Made by a program: the position numbers and the translations under genes. Of a DNA stretch of 16,449 nucleotides, positions 1 to 8,167 are shown piece after piece (position 1 is the first letter of the stretch; each line of letters opens with the position of its first letter). Source of the stretch: Acidobacteriota bacterium (GTDB lineage Bacteria > Acidobacteriota > Thermoanaerobaculia > Gp7-AA8); the NCBI GenBank assembly GCA_003222375.1, contig QHVX01000065.1:1-16449 (forward strand). Direction: 5' to 3'. The notes below the pieces were generated by a model. It was not told where the DNA came from. It saw only the letters and a program-made list of their open reading frames with translations, and made no database searches.

Positions 1-727
1 CCGGCGCGCCTGTGTAGGTCAGGTGACAAAGCACCTGCGGCAGCGCGATGCGATCGGTGAGAATCGAGAACGGTCGCGGCACGTCGTCCCCCGGTGCCGG
101 CTCGAGCTTCGAGAAGTCGACGGAATCCTTCGCGATGCGCGGCGGCGTTCCCGTCTTCAGCCGGCCCAGTCGCAGCCCGAGGCCACGGAGCGAATCGGAA
201 AGCGTCTCGGCCGACGGCTCTCCGAAGCGGCCTCCGACGGTCTTCGCTTCTCCGGAGTGCATGAGCGCGCGGAGAAAAGTTCCGGTGGTGACGACGATGG
301 CGCGCGAGCGAAGCTCAGCGCCGTCCGCAAGCGCAACGCTTCCCGCGGCGAGCCGAGAAACGGAGCCCTCGATGATGGTGAGGTTCGGCTCGGTTCCGAG
401 GATGTCCTGGACTGCCCTGGCGTAAAACTCGCGATCGCACTGCGCGCGCGGTCCCTGCACCGCCGGACCCTTCGATCGATTGAGGATCTTGTACTGGATC
501 GCGGCGCGATCGGTGGCCTCGCCCATCAAGCCACCGAGCGCGTCGATTTCCTTGACGAGGTTCCCTTTCGCGAGACCACCGATGGCCGGATTGCACGACA
601 TGCGACCGATCGCGGCGCGCTGCATCGTGACCATCGCCACCCGCGCCCCGCCCCTCGCGCACACCCTCGCCGCCTCGGCGCCCGCGTGGCCGCCGCCGAT
701 CACGATGACATCGAAGTCGCGAGTCAT
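1..727 (-). CDS. mnmG: tRNA uridine-5-carboxymethylaminomethyl modification enzyme MnmG (GidA), N-terminal part
   Basis: This is the FAD- and NADH-dependent subunit that, with MnmE, installs the (carboxymethyl)aminomethyl group on wobble uridine 34 of certain tRNAs in the cytoplasm. Reading leftward from the ATG at 727-725 gives 242 residues without a stop before the window ends. The family is about 620-630 aa, so only the N-terminal 40% is here. Visible motifs are the FAD-binding GGGHAGAEAA at residues 11-20, the conserved SCNPAIGGLAKG at 44-55, and the family signature KTGTPPR at 191-197. It is the last visible gene of the operon running left from rpmH and lies 16 bp after the mnmE stop. 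No clear Shine-Dalgarno sequence precedes it, because the whole gap is a parS-like palindrome. Translation probably depends on coupling to mnmE. Identification is certain; the 3' end is outside the window. Confidence 0.96.
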   Translation of the reverse strand, partial: MTRDFDVIVIGGGHAGAEAARVCARGGARVAMVTMQRAAIGRMSCNPAIGGLAKGNLVKEIDALGGLMGEATDRAAIQYKILNRSKGPAVQGPRAQCDREFYARAVQDILGTEPNLTIIEGSVSRLAAGSVALADGAELRSRAIVVTTGTFLRALMHSGEAKTVGGRFGEPSAETLSDSLRGLGLRLGRLKTGTPPRIAKDSVDFSKLEPAPGDDVPRPFSILTDRIALPQVLCHLTYTGAP

Positions 728-743
728 GGTTCCACGTGGAACA
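728..743. promoter_or_regulatory. parS: parS-like centromere site (ParB binding)
   Basis: The minus strand reads TGTTCCACGTGGAACC. The widely conserved bacterial parS consensus is TGTTNCACGTGNAACA, so 15 of 16 positions fit and only the last base differs. The core GTTCCACGTGGAAC is a perfect 14-bp palindrome. The site fills exactly the gap between the TAA of mnmE (746-744) and the ATG of mnmG (727-725). In many bacteria parA and parB lie just beyond mnmG-rsmG, and parS sites cluster near oriC, which is 4.7 kb away here. ParB itself is not in the window, so binding is inferred from sequence and position. Confidence 0.8.
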
Positions 744-2063
744 TTACTTCCCGATACAAAATTTTGAGAAGATCTCGTCGAAGATTTCCTCGCGCGTGAT
801 CACGCCAGTCAGCAAGCCGAGCGCCGTCGCAGCGCGATAGAGATCGACGAGGATGATCTGCTCGTCGTGCCCCGCGTCGATCGACGTGACCGACGCGCGC
901 AACGCGTCGACGCACTCCGCCACCGCCTGTCGCTGCCGCTCGTTGACGAGACTTCCCTCCGGCGCGACGAAACGCTCGCGCACAATCTCGTCGAGCCTTG
1001 CGAGAAGTTGATCGATGCCGTGCTCGCTGACGACGCTGATGCCTAACGTTCCGGCCGGAGCAGAAGCGAGATCGATTTTGCTGTAGAGGACCCACGCTTC
1101 CGGCCAGCGCTGGAGCTCGCGGCGATCCTCGTCGGTCATCCCGGCCGCGGCGTCGATCAAATAGAGGATCACGTCGCTAGCCTCGGCCGCCCGCCGCGCC
1201 CGTTCGACGCCGATCGACTCGACGACATCGGCGCTGTCGCGCAGGCCGGCGGTGTCGGCGACCGTCACCGGCAGCCCGCCGATCTCGATCGTCTCGCGCA
1301 CGATGTCGCGCGTCGTCCCTGGAATCGGTGTGACGATCGCGCGGTCGGTTCCGACCAGCCGATTGAGCAGCGTCGATTTCCCGGCGTTAGGCCGACCGAG
1401 GATCACCGCGGAGAGGCCTTCGCGAGTGGCGCGGCCGCGCCGATACGTCTCGAGCAAACCGTCGGCATCGCGAATTGCGCTCTCGATTGCCGACCGCGCC
1501 TCGGCACGCTGAATGAACTCGTACCCTTCTTCCGAAAAATCGAGCGCTGCTTCGAGGCGCGAAATCACATGCAGCAATGCCTCGCGAATCGCGGCCGCTT
1601 TTCTGCTCAATGAGCCTTCGAGATTTGCCAGCGACAGGTTCGCCTGCAGCGTCGTTCGCGAGTTGATCAGATCGGCGATCGACTCCGCCTGCACGAGATC
1701 GAGCTTTCCGTTGAGAACCGCGCGTTCCGTGAACTCGCCCGGCTCGGCCAGTCGCGCGCCGAGGTCGACTGCCGCGCGGATCACGCGCTCGACGACCACG
1801 GCGCTCCCGTGCAAAGTCAGCTCGACGAGATCGTTTCCGGTGAAGGAGTGCGGCGCTTCGTAGCGCGTCACGATGCATTGGTCAACTAGTTGACTATCGA
1901 GGCGAAGGTGAACGAGCGTGGCGACTCGGGGTTCAGGAGAGTTTGAAGCGAGCCGCGAAAGAATTTCAGCGCTGCGCGGCCCGTCGATCCGCACGATCGC
2001 CAGCGCGCTGCGGCCGATCGGGGTTGCCGGCGCGACGATCGTGTCGATCGCCGGAGCGGTCAC
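744..2063 (-). CDS. mnmE: tRNA modification GTPase MnmE (TrmE)
   Basis: This GTPase partners MnmG in wobble-uridine modification of tRNA. At 439 aa it has the usual length (about 450). An N-terminal tetrahydrofolate-binding domain covers residues 1-120, helical segments follow, and a G domain is inserted in the middle. The P-loop is GRPNAGKS at 223-230, the switch sequence is IPGTTRD at 247-253, and G3 is DTAG at 270-273. The protein ends in CIGK at 436-439, the conserved C-x-GK tail. G4 reads SKID (328-331) rather than NKxD, a mild departure in the guanine-recognition motif. The start is GTG at 2063-2061. Its last two bases are the first two of the jag TGA stop (GTGA overlap), which implies translational coupling. 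Frame and motifs are intact. Confidence 0.97.
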   Translation of the reverse strand: MTAPAIDTIVAPATPIGRSALAIVRIDGPRSAEILSRLASNSPEPRVATLVHLRLDSQLVDQCIVTRYEAPHSFTGNDLVELTLHGSAVVVERVIRAAVDLGARLAEPGEFTERAVLNGKLDLVQAESIADLINSRTTLQANLSLANLEGSLSRKAAAIREALLHVISRLEAALDFSEEGYEFIQRAEARSAIESAIRDADGLLETYRRGRATREGLSAVILGRPNAGKSTLLNRLVGTDRAIVTPIPGTTRDIVRETIEIGGLPVTVADTAGLRDSADVVESIGVERARRAAEASDVILYLIDAAAGMTDEDRRELQRWPEAWVLYSKIDLASAPAGTLGISVVSEHGIDQLLARLDEIVRERFVAPEGSLVNERQRQAVAECVDALRASVTSIDAGHDEQIILVDLYRAATALGLLTGVITREEIFDEIFSKFCIGK

Positions 2064-2500
2064 GATCCCGCTGTGGTTTGCTCCTGCGGCTCCTGCGAGG
2101 AGCGCGGGACGATCGCGACACGCTTGTAGAAGCCATCACCGCGCGACGTGGTCACGACCTCCGGGTCATCCTGCAGCGCAAGATGCACGATGCGGCGCTC
2201 GATCGGTGTCATCGCCGGAAGAAGCTGCTCGCGACCATCGCGGCGGACTCGATCGGCGACTTCGCGCGCTTTCTGCTCGAGCTCTTCGGTCCGCTTGCCC
2301 TTGAACTCCTGGCAATCGACTTCGATCTCTTTCTCGATCTTCCGTCCGACGAAAGCCTTGTTCGCGAGCACCTGCAGTGCGTCGATGACTTCGCCGTGGC
2401 CGTCTATCAGGCGGCGCGCATCGCGGCCATACAGCCGGACGATGACCTGCGTGTCGTTCTCTTCTGTCCGCAGCTCGAGGCTCAGCTTCGCGAGCGAGAT
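2060..2500 (-). CDS. jag: Jag/KhpB RNA-binding protein, 3' part (KH and R3H domains, out of frame with the 5' part)
   Basis: This is the C-terminal part of the YidC-associated RNA-binding protein Jag (KhpB). From about 2500 the frame reads ISLAKLSLELRTEEND, then a KH domain with YGRDARRLIDGHGEVIDALQ, then an R3H domain with LPAMTPIERRIVHLAL and TSRGDGFYKRV, ending at the TGA 2062-2060. These are the expected second and third domains of Jag. They are one frame away from the Jag_N part, whose frame stops at 2482. No ATG, GTG or TTG occurs in this frame until a GTG at 2371, which lies inside the KH domain. Independent translation would therefore give a broken KH domain. The boundary given is where KH homology becomes visible, not a start codon. 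The two parts are most simply one gene with a one-base deletion, an assembly error or a frameshift event between about 2560 and 2484. Confidence 0.8.
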   Translation of the reverse strand: MSLAKLSLELRTEENDTQVIVRLYGRDARRLIDGHGEVIDALQVLANKAFVGRKIEKEIEVDCQEFKGKRTEELEQKAREVADRVRRDGREQLLPAMTPIERRIVHLALQDDPEVVTTSRGDGFYKRVAIVPRSSQEPQEQTTAGS

Positions 2501-2859
2501 TCCGGTCCCTGCTCGGGGATCTCGATCGGCGCGAAATCCTGTTCTTCGCGACGTTCGGGGCTCCTGCGATGACGATCGCGGCGCTCATTGCCACGCTGCT
2601 CACCGCGATCGCGATGCCGTCCGCCGCGCGATCTTTCTCTCCGCGGCCGATCGCCGCTCGCCGGCGCGACGCGCTCCTCCGCGATCTGCGGCGCCTCGGT
2701 ATTTACTTCGGCCTCGATGACTACGCGCTTCATGCCGCCCAGGAAGCCGCGTTTCTCGAGGAGAACGTGATAGGTGAGCTGGAAGCGCTGCACGCCGAAT
2801 GTCTCGGCGGCGCTGTTGAGGGCCTCCTCCAGGTTTTTTCCTTCGAATCGCTGCGCCAT
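2482..2859 (-). CDS. jag: Jag/KhpB RNA-binding protein, 5' part (Jag_N domain and basic linker), truncated by frame change
   Basis: The N-terminal Jag_N domain (FEGKNLEEAL near the start, then a KRGFLGGMKR motif) covers residues 4-50. A strongly basic Arg-rich linker (RPRRERSRGGRHRDRG, about residues 70-105) follows, and then the frame stops at TGA 2484-2482 after 125 aa. Family members continue into KH and R3H domains, which lie immediately downstream in the -1 frame. Two starts are possible. The ATG at 2874 overlaps the yidC stop (TGATG). The ATG at 2859 has AAGGA about 8 nt upstream and puts the Jag_N homology at the N-terminus. The second is preferred. Jag proteins bind RNA and are linked to cell-envelope homeostasis, usually encoded just downstream of YidC as here. 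As read, this product lacks its RNA-binding domains. Confidence 0.82.
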   Translation of the reverse strand: MAQRFEGKNLEEALNSAAETFGVQRFQLTYHVLLEKRGFLGGMKRVVIEAEVNTEAPQIAEERVAPASGDRPRRERSRGGRHRDRGEQRGNERRDRHRRSPERREEQDFAPIEIPEQGPESRSRS

Positions 2860-2873
2860 CGTCAGTCCTTCCA

Positions 2874-4520
2874 TCAGGCGGTCTGCAGCTCGGCAGGATG
2901 ATCTTTCCAGTACCTATTCATGATCAACTGCTGCACGATCGTCAAGATGTTCTGTACGAGCCAGTACAAAACCAGGCCGCTCGGAAACTCTTTGAAGATC
3001 CAGCCGAACACGATCGGCATGATGAGGAACATTCGCCGCTGGGCCGGGTCGGCCGTGGTCGGCGTGATGAATTGCTGCACGAACATGGCGGCCGTCATCA
3101 GGATCGGCAGGACGTAGGTCGGATCTTTCGCCGAGAGATCGTGAATCCACAGAACGAATGGCGCGCCTCTGAGCTCGATGGCGTGCGACAACAAATTATA
3201 GAAGCCTACGAAGATCGGGAACTGGATCACCATCGGAAGGCAGCCGCCGGCAGGATTGATGCCCTCCTGCTGGTACAGCTTCATCATGTCCTGGTTCATC
3301 TTCTGACGCTGCTCGGGATCGGTGCGATGCTTCCGATAGCGCGCCTTGATGGCTTCCATCTTCGGCTGCACCTTCTGCAGCTTCTTCATCGACATCATCC
3401 ACTTGTGCTGCAGCGGATAGAGCACGATCTTGATGAGAATCGTCAGGACGATGATCGCCCAGCCGTAATTGTGCGTGTATTTGTTGATCCAGTTGAGGAC
3501 GATCAGAAAGAAGCGCGCGATGATGCCGAAGGTGCCGTACTGCAGCGTGCGCTCGAACCCGTAGCGGTCGAGCAGCGCTGTTTCCTTCGGACCAAAAAAT
3601 GCGGCGCCCGAGATGATTCCGTCGGGCGCGGAGTTGATCGCAGCGTAAATCTCACGGCGTTTGTCCTTGCCGGTTCCGAAATCGACGGCGCGTAGGAGTG
3701 CGCTGCCTGCTTTCTCCGGCCGGAGAACTGCCAAGAAGTAATTGTCTTCCATGCCGACGAACTGCGCGGAATCCCACGCCTGGAGATTTCCGGCTTTCTC
3801 GCGGCGGATGAGTTTCAGATCGTCGTTGATCTGCGCGACACCGTTTCCGGTGATCGTGAACTGGCTGTCCTTCTCGTCGGGCTCGAGGTTGCGAATTCCG
3901 GGACCGATCGCGACGCGATAGGAGATCGACGGCTGCACCGCGATCGAGAAGTTGAAAAGGTATTCGCCGTTGAAGCGAAATGTTTTGGTGGCGGCGACAC
4001 CATCGGCCGCACCGTACCGATATTCGAGGATCGTTTCGCCGCGGTCTTCGCGTTTGTTGAGCGCGTAGAGGGCGGTATTCAGGCGATTGGCGAGCGCGCT
4101 GTCGCGTGCCTCGATCGAGAACGGGAAATCCGTGCGCGACAGATCGCGAGATTTCACCAGCTCGACCAGATGGCCGTCCTTTGTCTTGTAATTCTTGAGC
4201 TGGAAAGAAACGAGAACCGCGCCGCGATTCGAAAAACGCGCGATGTATTCAGGCGTCTCGATGGCCGTGTAGGTCATCGAGGCCGCCGAAGTCGGCCTAA
4301 CAGGAGCGGGTGCCGCCTTCGGTGGTACGGCGACAGCAACCTGTGTCGCGGCGGCGGTTGTGGTCTTCGTCGTTGTCGTCTTGCTCGGAGTCGCCGGCTT
4401 CGGCGAGGTCACGTTCGTCTTCGATTTGACGAGATTCGGAAAGAGCTTCGGCGCCACAAACGCCCATCCCGCAAGAAGGGCGATCGAGATCAAGACCGCG
4501 AGGAAGATTCTTTTTTCCAT
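2874..4520 (-). CDS. yidC: membrane protein insertase YidC (Oxa1 family)
   Basis: YidC inserts and folds inner-membrane proteins alone or with SecYEG. The 548-aa length and layout are of the Gram-negative type. TM1 lies at about residues 5-24. A Thr/Ala/Pro-rich linker (35-80) leads into a large periplasmic beta domain (about 85-325). The conserved insertase core follows, with membrane segments near 333-345, 352-370, 426-446, 468-486 and 497-530. The core motif YPLQHKWMMSMKKLQKVQPKM begins at 368. Lys364 occupies the position of the hydrophilic-groove Arg (Arg366 in E. coli). The presence of a periplasmic domain supports a diderm host. The ATG lies one base after the yidD stop with no good Shine-Dalgarno sequence, so coupling to yidD is likely. 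The stop overlaps the first possible jag start. Confidence 0.97.
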   Translation of the reverse strand: MEKRIFLAVLISIALLAGWAFVAPKLFPNLVKSKTNVTSPKPATPSKTTTTKTTTAAATQVAVAVPPKAAPAPVRPTSAASMTYTAIETPEYIARFSNRGAVLVSFQLKNYKTKDGHLVELVKSRDLSRTDFPFSIEARDSALANRLNTALYALNKREDRGETILEYRYGAADGVAATKTFRFNGEYLFNFSIAVQPSISYRVAIGPGIRNLEPDEKDSQFTITGNGVAQINDDLKLIRREKAGNLQAWDSAQFVGMEDNYFLAVLRPEKAGSALLRAVDFGTGKDKRREIYAAINSAPDGIISGAAFFGPKETALLDRYGFERTLQYGTFGIIARFFLIVLNWINKYTHNYGWAIIVLTILIKIVLYPLQHKWMMSMKKLQKVQPKMEAIKARYRKHRTDPEQRQKMNQDMMKLYQQEGINPAGGCLPMVIQFPIFVGFYNLLSHAIELRGAPFVLWIHDLSAKDPTYVLPILMTAAMFVQQFITPTTADPAQRRMFLIMPIVFGWIFKEFPSGLVLYWLVQNILTIVQQLIMNRYWKDHPAELQTA

Positions 4521-4521
4521 T

Positions 4522-4731
4522 TCAGGGAATGGGGTCCCAACCTCCAGGATTCAGCGGATGACATCGGAAGAGCCGCCGCACGCCCAGCCACCCGCCCCGC
4601 ACGACGCCATATTTTTCGATGGCTTGCGTCATATAGACCGAGCACGTCGGCTCGAAGCGGCACATCGGCGGCAGCAGCGGCGAAACAAATCGCTTGTAAC
4701 CGCGAAGAACCACGACGGCGACCGCTCGCAT
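4522..4731 (-). CDS. yidD: membrane protein insertion efficiency factor YidD
   Basis: This small 69-aa protein of the YidD (DUF37, haemolysin-like) family assists YidC-dependent insertion and is membrane-associated through an N-terminal amphipathic helix. Diagnostic motifs are CRFEPTCSVYMTQAI near residues 23-37 and RRLFRCHPLNPGGWDPIP at the C-terminus. The frame is open further upstream to 4866, but family proteins begin at the MRAVAVVVLRGYKRF methionine. That ATG (4731) has GAGG 8 nt upstream, overlapping the rnpA stop. The gap to rnpA is 10 nt and to yidC 1 nt, the standard rpmH-rnpA-yidD-yidC arrangement. Confidence 0.94.
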   Translation of the reverse strand: MRAVAVVVLRGYKRFVSPLLPPMCRFEPTCSVYMTQAIEKYGVVRGGWLGVRRLFRCHPLNPGGWDPIP

Positions 4732-4741
4732 CGCGGGCGCC

Positions 4742-5104
4742 TCAGCGCGCCTCTCCTGCCGCGATCTTGCCGAGGGCGTGCTCGAGGTCGGCGCTGAAGT
4801 CGCCGAAGACCGCCGAAGCGGCGTTCGGTTTGACGTTGATGACGAGATCCAAGGCGCTTCGATCAATTTCGAGCGGTCCGCGCTGCCGGCGGTAAACCTC
4901 CCGCGTCCAGCGTTTCAATCGGTTTCGGACGTTCGCCTTTCCTAATTTCTTCGTGACAGTAACGCCAACGCGGGAAAACTGCAGATCGTTGGCGGCGAAG
5001 AACACGACACAGTAACGGGAAAAAAGCTTGCGGCCGGTTTCATATACGCGAAGAAACTCGCGCCGTTTCGCCAGTCTCTTCCCTTTCGGAAGAGCTTCCG
5101 ACAG
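4742..5104 (-). CDS. rnpA: ribonuclease P protein component RnpA, non-canonical start
   Basis: This is the protein subunit of RNase P, which removes 5' leaders from pre-tRNAs. The frame encodes ALPKGKRLAKRREFLRVY near the N-terminus, RVGVTVTKKLGK in the middle, and the RNR signature VRNRLKRW, all typical of RnpA. The in-frame GTG at 5005 gives only 87 aa and would remove the conserved N-terminal strand and helix. No ATG, GTG or TTG exists between 5005 and the upstream in-frame TGA at 5245-5243. The start drawn here is the CTG at 5104, which gives 120 aa (family about 110-125) beginning LSEALPKGKRL. Other candidates are CTG 5119, and CTG 5074, which has an AGGGA about 5 nt before it. The function is secure; the start is not. 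It lies 7 bp after rpmH. Confidence 0.88.
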   Translation of the reverse strand: MSEALPKGKRLAKRREFLRVYETGRKLFSRYCVVFFAANDLQFSRVGVTVTKKLGKANVRNRLKRWTREVYRRQRGPLEIDRSALDLVINVKPNAASAVFGDFSADLEHALGKIAAGEAR

Positions 5105-5111
5105 CGGTTGT

Positions 5112-5246
5112 TTAGACAGCGAGACGCTTGCGGCCCTTGCGGCGACGGCGCGAAAGCACCGCCTGACCGTCCTTGCGCCGCATGCGGACCAAAAAGCCGT
5201 GAGTCCGCTTGCGGCGGCGATTATTCGGCTGGAACGTGCGCTTCAT
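5112..5246 (-). CDS. rpmH: 50S ribosomal protein bL34
   Basis: This 44-aa, very basic protein begins MKRTFQPNNRRRKRTHGF and ends RRKGRKRLAV. That is the full bL34 family pattern, and the length is normal (44-47 aa). It is a structural protein of the large ribosomal subunit. The ATG at 5246-5244 is preceded by AGAGGG (5263-5258) with an 11-nt spacer, slightly long but the best ribosome binding site available. It is the first gene of the leftward operon and lies 33 bp from the -10 box of a strong promoter. The next gene, rnpA, begins within a few bases of its TAA stop, the near-universal rpmH-rnpA pairing. Confidence 0.97.
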   Translation of the reverse strand: MKRTFQPNNRRRKRTHGFLVRMRRKDGQAVLSRRRRKGRKRLAV

Positions 5247-5278
5247 GTTTTTGTTAACCCTCTGAAAAGAAAGCGGTG

Positions 5279-5307
5279 AGTATAGTGACCGCTCGCGGCA
5301 GCGTCAA
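5279..5307 (-). promoter_or_regulatory. sigma70-type promoter of the rpmH-mnmG operon
   Basis: Reading leftward, TTGACG (5307-5302) and TATACT (5284-5279) are separated by exactly 17 bp. Each hexamer matches the housekeeping consensus at 5 of 6 positions. Transcription would begin near 5272, giving a short leader of about 26 nt before the rpmH ATG. No other comparable promoter was seen on this strand further left, and the genes are tightly packed. This is probably the main promoter for rpmH, rnpA, yidD, yidC, jag, mnmE and mnmG. Confidence 0.8.
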
Positions 5308-5370
5308 ACCAGCCCGGCCGGAGCAAGCCGCTCAACGTGAGCCCCGCGAACCCTATTCCGATTCGCTGCT

Positions 5371-5475
5371 GTTTAGATGACGTTTTTAGGGGTTGCATAT
5401 TTTCTTTTTGTGCTAGACTCGCCCCCGTTTTCCACAGGCTGAGGTTTTCCACAGTTGTGGAAAAGTTGTGGATTT
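5371..5475. other. oriC: putative chromosomal replication origin oriC with DnaA boxes
   Basis: Four DnaA-box-like nonamers lie just before dnaA. TTTTCCACA occurs at 5428-5436 and 5445-5453 on the plus strand and at 5456-5464 on the minus strand, each 8/9 to TTATCCACA. AAATCCACA lies at 5467-5475 on the minus strand (7/9). The second and third form a tight near-perfect inverted pair (5445-5464). An AT-rich, T-rich tract at 5371-5415 is the natural candidate for the unwinding element. Genes diverge exactly here (rpmH left, dnaA right), which fits a replication origin. The limits given are approximate. Confidence 0.78.
5393..5419 (+). promoter_or_regulatory. candidate dnaA promoter inside oriC
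   Basis: TTGCAT (5393-5398) is followed after 15 bp by TAGACT (5414-5419). The -10 box is preceded by TG one base away (TGCTAGACT), an extended -10 that could offset the short spacer. The DnaA boxes begin 9 bp downstream, over the predicted transcription start, so DnaA autorepression is plausible. The dnaA ATG is 83 bp after the -10 box. This is a pattern match only. Confidence 0.45.
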
Positions 5476-5501
5476 TCAGAAGGTTAGATCGTCCCTACTC
5501 G

Positions 5502-6806
<1,305 letters not shown>

Positions 6807-7042
6807 TAGGTTGTGGAAAGAGCACGCGAAAATCTGTGGAGAATCTCCCAGCTCGGAGCGGTCGCATCGAAGCTGCGGAAAACTCGGAGTCTTCTCCGCT
6901 GTTTTTCATCAGCGAAACTCACAGCCTCACGCGATCATGACTGCTATACTTTTGAATCGATTGCAGAACAATCAAGAAATCTCCGCACAGATCCACTACC
7001 ACCACTACAAACTAGATAGACTCGGTTTCTAAGGATAGAGAC
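6807..7042. other. dnaA-dnaN intergenic region with DnaA-box-like sequences
   Basis: This 236-bp region has no convincing gene. Immediately after the dnaA stop are two minus-strand DnaA-box-like nonamers: CTTTCCACA at 6812-6820 (7/9 to TTATCCACA) and TTCTCCACA at 6835-6843 (8/9). Further on the region becomes AT-richer (about 6940-7040). It contains an extended -10 candidate and ends with AAGGA at 7032-7036, a good ribosome binding site for dnaN. It may be the second half of a bipartite origin flanking dnaA, or a DnaA-responsive control region for dnaN. Confidence 0.5.
6942..6950 (+). promoter_or_regulatory. candidate extended -10 promoter for dnaN
   Basis: TGCTATACT combines the TG extension with a 5/6 match to TATAAT. 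No recognisable -35 hexamer lies 16-18 bp upstream, so it would rely on the extended -10. It lies 92 bp before the dnaN ATG and differs by one base from the corresponding dnaA element TGCTAGACT at 5411-5419. Confidence 0.38.
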
Positions 7043-8167
7043 ATGGAGCTGACCGTTGCCAAGGTTGATCTTCAAAAAGAGCTACAGCTTTCCCATGGCG
7101 TGGTGGAGAAACGATCGACGATTCCAATTCTGTCGAACGTCTTGCTCAAGGCCGCCGACGGTCGCCTGCAGATCGCCGCGACGGATCTCGACGTCACGAT
7201 CCTCACTTCCTGCGCCGCGAAGGTCACCACGCCGGGTGGCGTGACGATCGAAGCGAAGCGGCTCTTCGACGTTGTTCGCTCGCTTCCTGACGATGACGTT
7301 CGCGTCCAGATGCAGGAAAACAATCAGATGCTGATCGAGTCGGGAACGGCGAAGTTCCGGCTCCTGGGGTTGCCGGCCGAGGATTATCCGACGCTGCCGG
7401 CGGTCACGGCGACGGAGTCGTACACCATCCCTCTCGACGAATTGAAGACGATGGTCGCGAAGGTTCGGTTCGCGATCACGCACGAGGAAACGCGCTTCCA
7501 GCTCAATGGCGCGCTACTGAAAGTCCAGCAGGCGAAGATGGAAATGGTCGCAACCGACGGCCATCGCATGGCGCTGATCAACTTCCCGCAGGGCAACGGA
7601 AAGAGAAAAGGGCACGAGCTGACGATTCTGATTCCGCGAAAAGCGCTGGAGGAGATTTTGCGCCTCGAAGCTGGCGAAGAAGGCTCGGTGAAGTTCGGCG
7701 TTTCCGAGAACCATCTTTTCTTCGACGCCGGCGAACGCCGTCTCCTCGCCCGGATGATCGATGTCAACTTCCCGAACTACATGGAAGTCATTGCGCGCGA
7801 CAACGACCGGCACGTGATGGTCGATCGCGAGCGGTTGCTGTCCACGATCCGTCGCATCTCGCTGGTCGCCAACGAACGAACGCGTGCCGTGCGATTCGAT
7901 TTCGCGCCCGGCAAGCTGACGGTTTCTTCGACGAACCCGGAGCTCGGCGATGCGCGCGAGACGGTGCCGATCGATTACGCCGGCAATCCGTTCTTCGTCG
8001 GACTCAACGCCGCCTACGTGACCGACTTTTTGAGCGCCGTCGATACGCCGCAAGTGAGTCTCGATCTCAAGGACGAAAACAGTCAGTGCATCGGTAAGCC
8101 GTCGACGTCGAGCGAAGATCTTCCGTACGAATACCTTTATGTCGTGATGCCGATGCGGCTGGCTTGA
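7043..8167 (+). CDS. dnaN: DNA polymerase III sliding clamp, beta subunit DnaN
   Basis: This is the ring-shaped processivity clamp of the replicative polymerase. At 374 aa it matches the family (about 366-380). Three successive clamp domains can be followed. RSTIPILSNVLLKA (24-37) lies in the first, the EDYPTLP motif is near 112-118, and ATDGHRMAL lies around 169-177. The NFPNYMEVI segment is near 244-252, and the protein ends in VMPMRLA, the standard clamp tail. The ATG is preceded by AAGGA at 7032-7036 with a 6-nt spacer. The TGA stop overlaps the recF start (TTGA). It is probably transcribed from dnaA and from its own promoter in the preceding gap. Confidence 0.98.
   Translation: MELTVAKVDLQKELQLSHGVVEKRSTIPILSNVLLKAADGRLQIAATDLDVTILTSCAAKVTTPGGVTIEAKRLFDVVRSLPDDDVRVQMQENNQMLIESGTAKFRLLGLPAEDYPTLPAVTATESYTIPLDELKTMVAKVRFAITHEETRFQLNGALLKVQQAKMEMVATDGHRMALINFPQGNGKRKGHELTILIPRKALEEILRLEAGEEGSVKFGVSENHLFFDAGERRLLARMIDVNFPNYMEVIARDNDRHVMVDRERLLSTIRRISLVANERTRAVRFDFAPGKLTVSSTNPELGDARETVPIDYAGNPFFVGLNAAYVTDFLSAVDTPQVSLDLKDENSQCIGKPSTSSEDLPYEYLYVVMPMRLA

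Noticed and set aside
2484..2560. Programmed -1 frameshift site in jag
   Set aside because: No slippery heptamer in the proper frame and no obvious downstream stem were seen. A one-base deletion or sequence error is simpler.
4732..4866. 45-residue upstream extension of yidD
   Set aside because: It overlaps rnpA in another frame, is Ser/Arg-rich noise, and the ATG at 4731 has a ribosome binding site and matches the family start.
5104..5246. Thermus-like arrangement with rpmH nested inside a longer rnpA
   Set aside because: The rnpA frame is open across rpmH but is closed by a TGA at 5245-5243, overlapping the rpmH start, so rnpA cannot begin upstream of rpmH.
5337..5501. 55-residue N-terminal extension of dnaA in the same frame
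   Set aside because: It reads through the DnaA boxes and promoter, has no DnaA homology, and the ATG at 5502 gives the family N-terminus MNIWKQVLDRLEQN.
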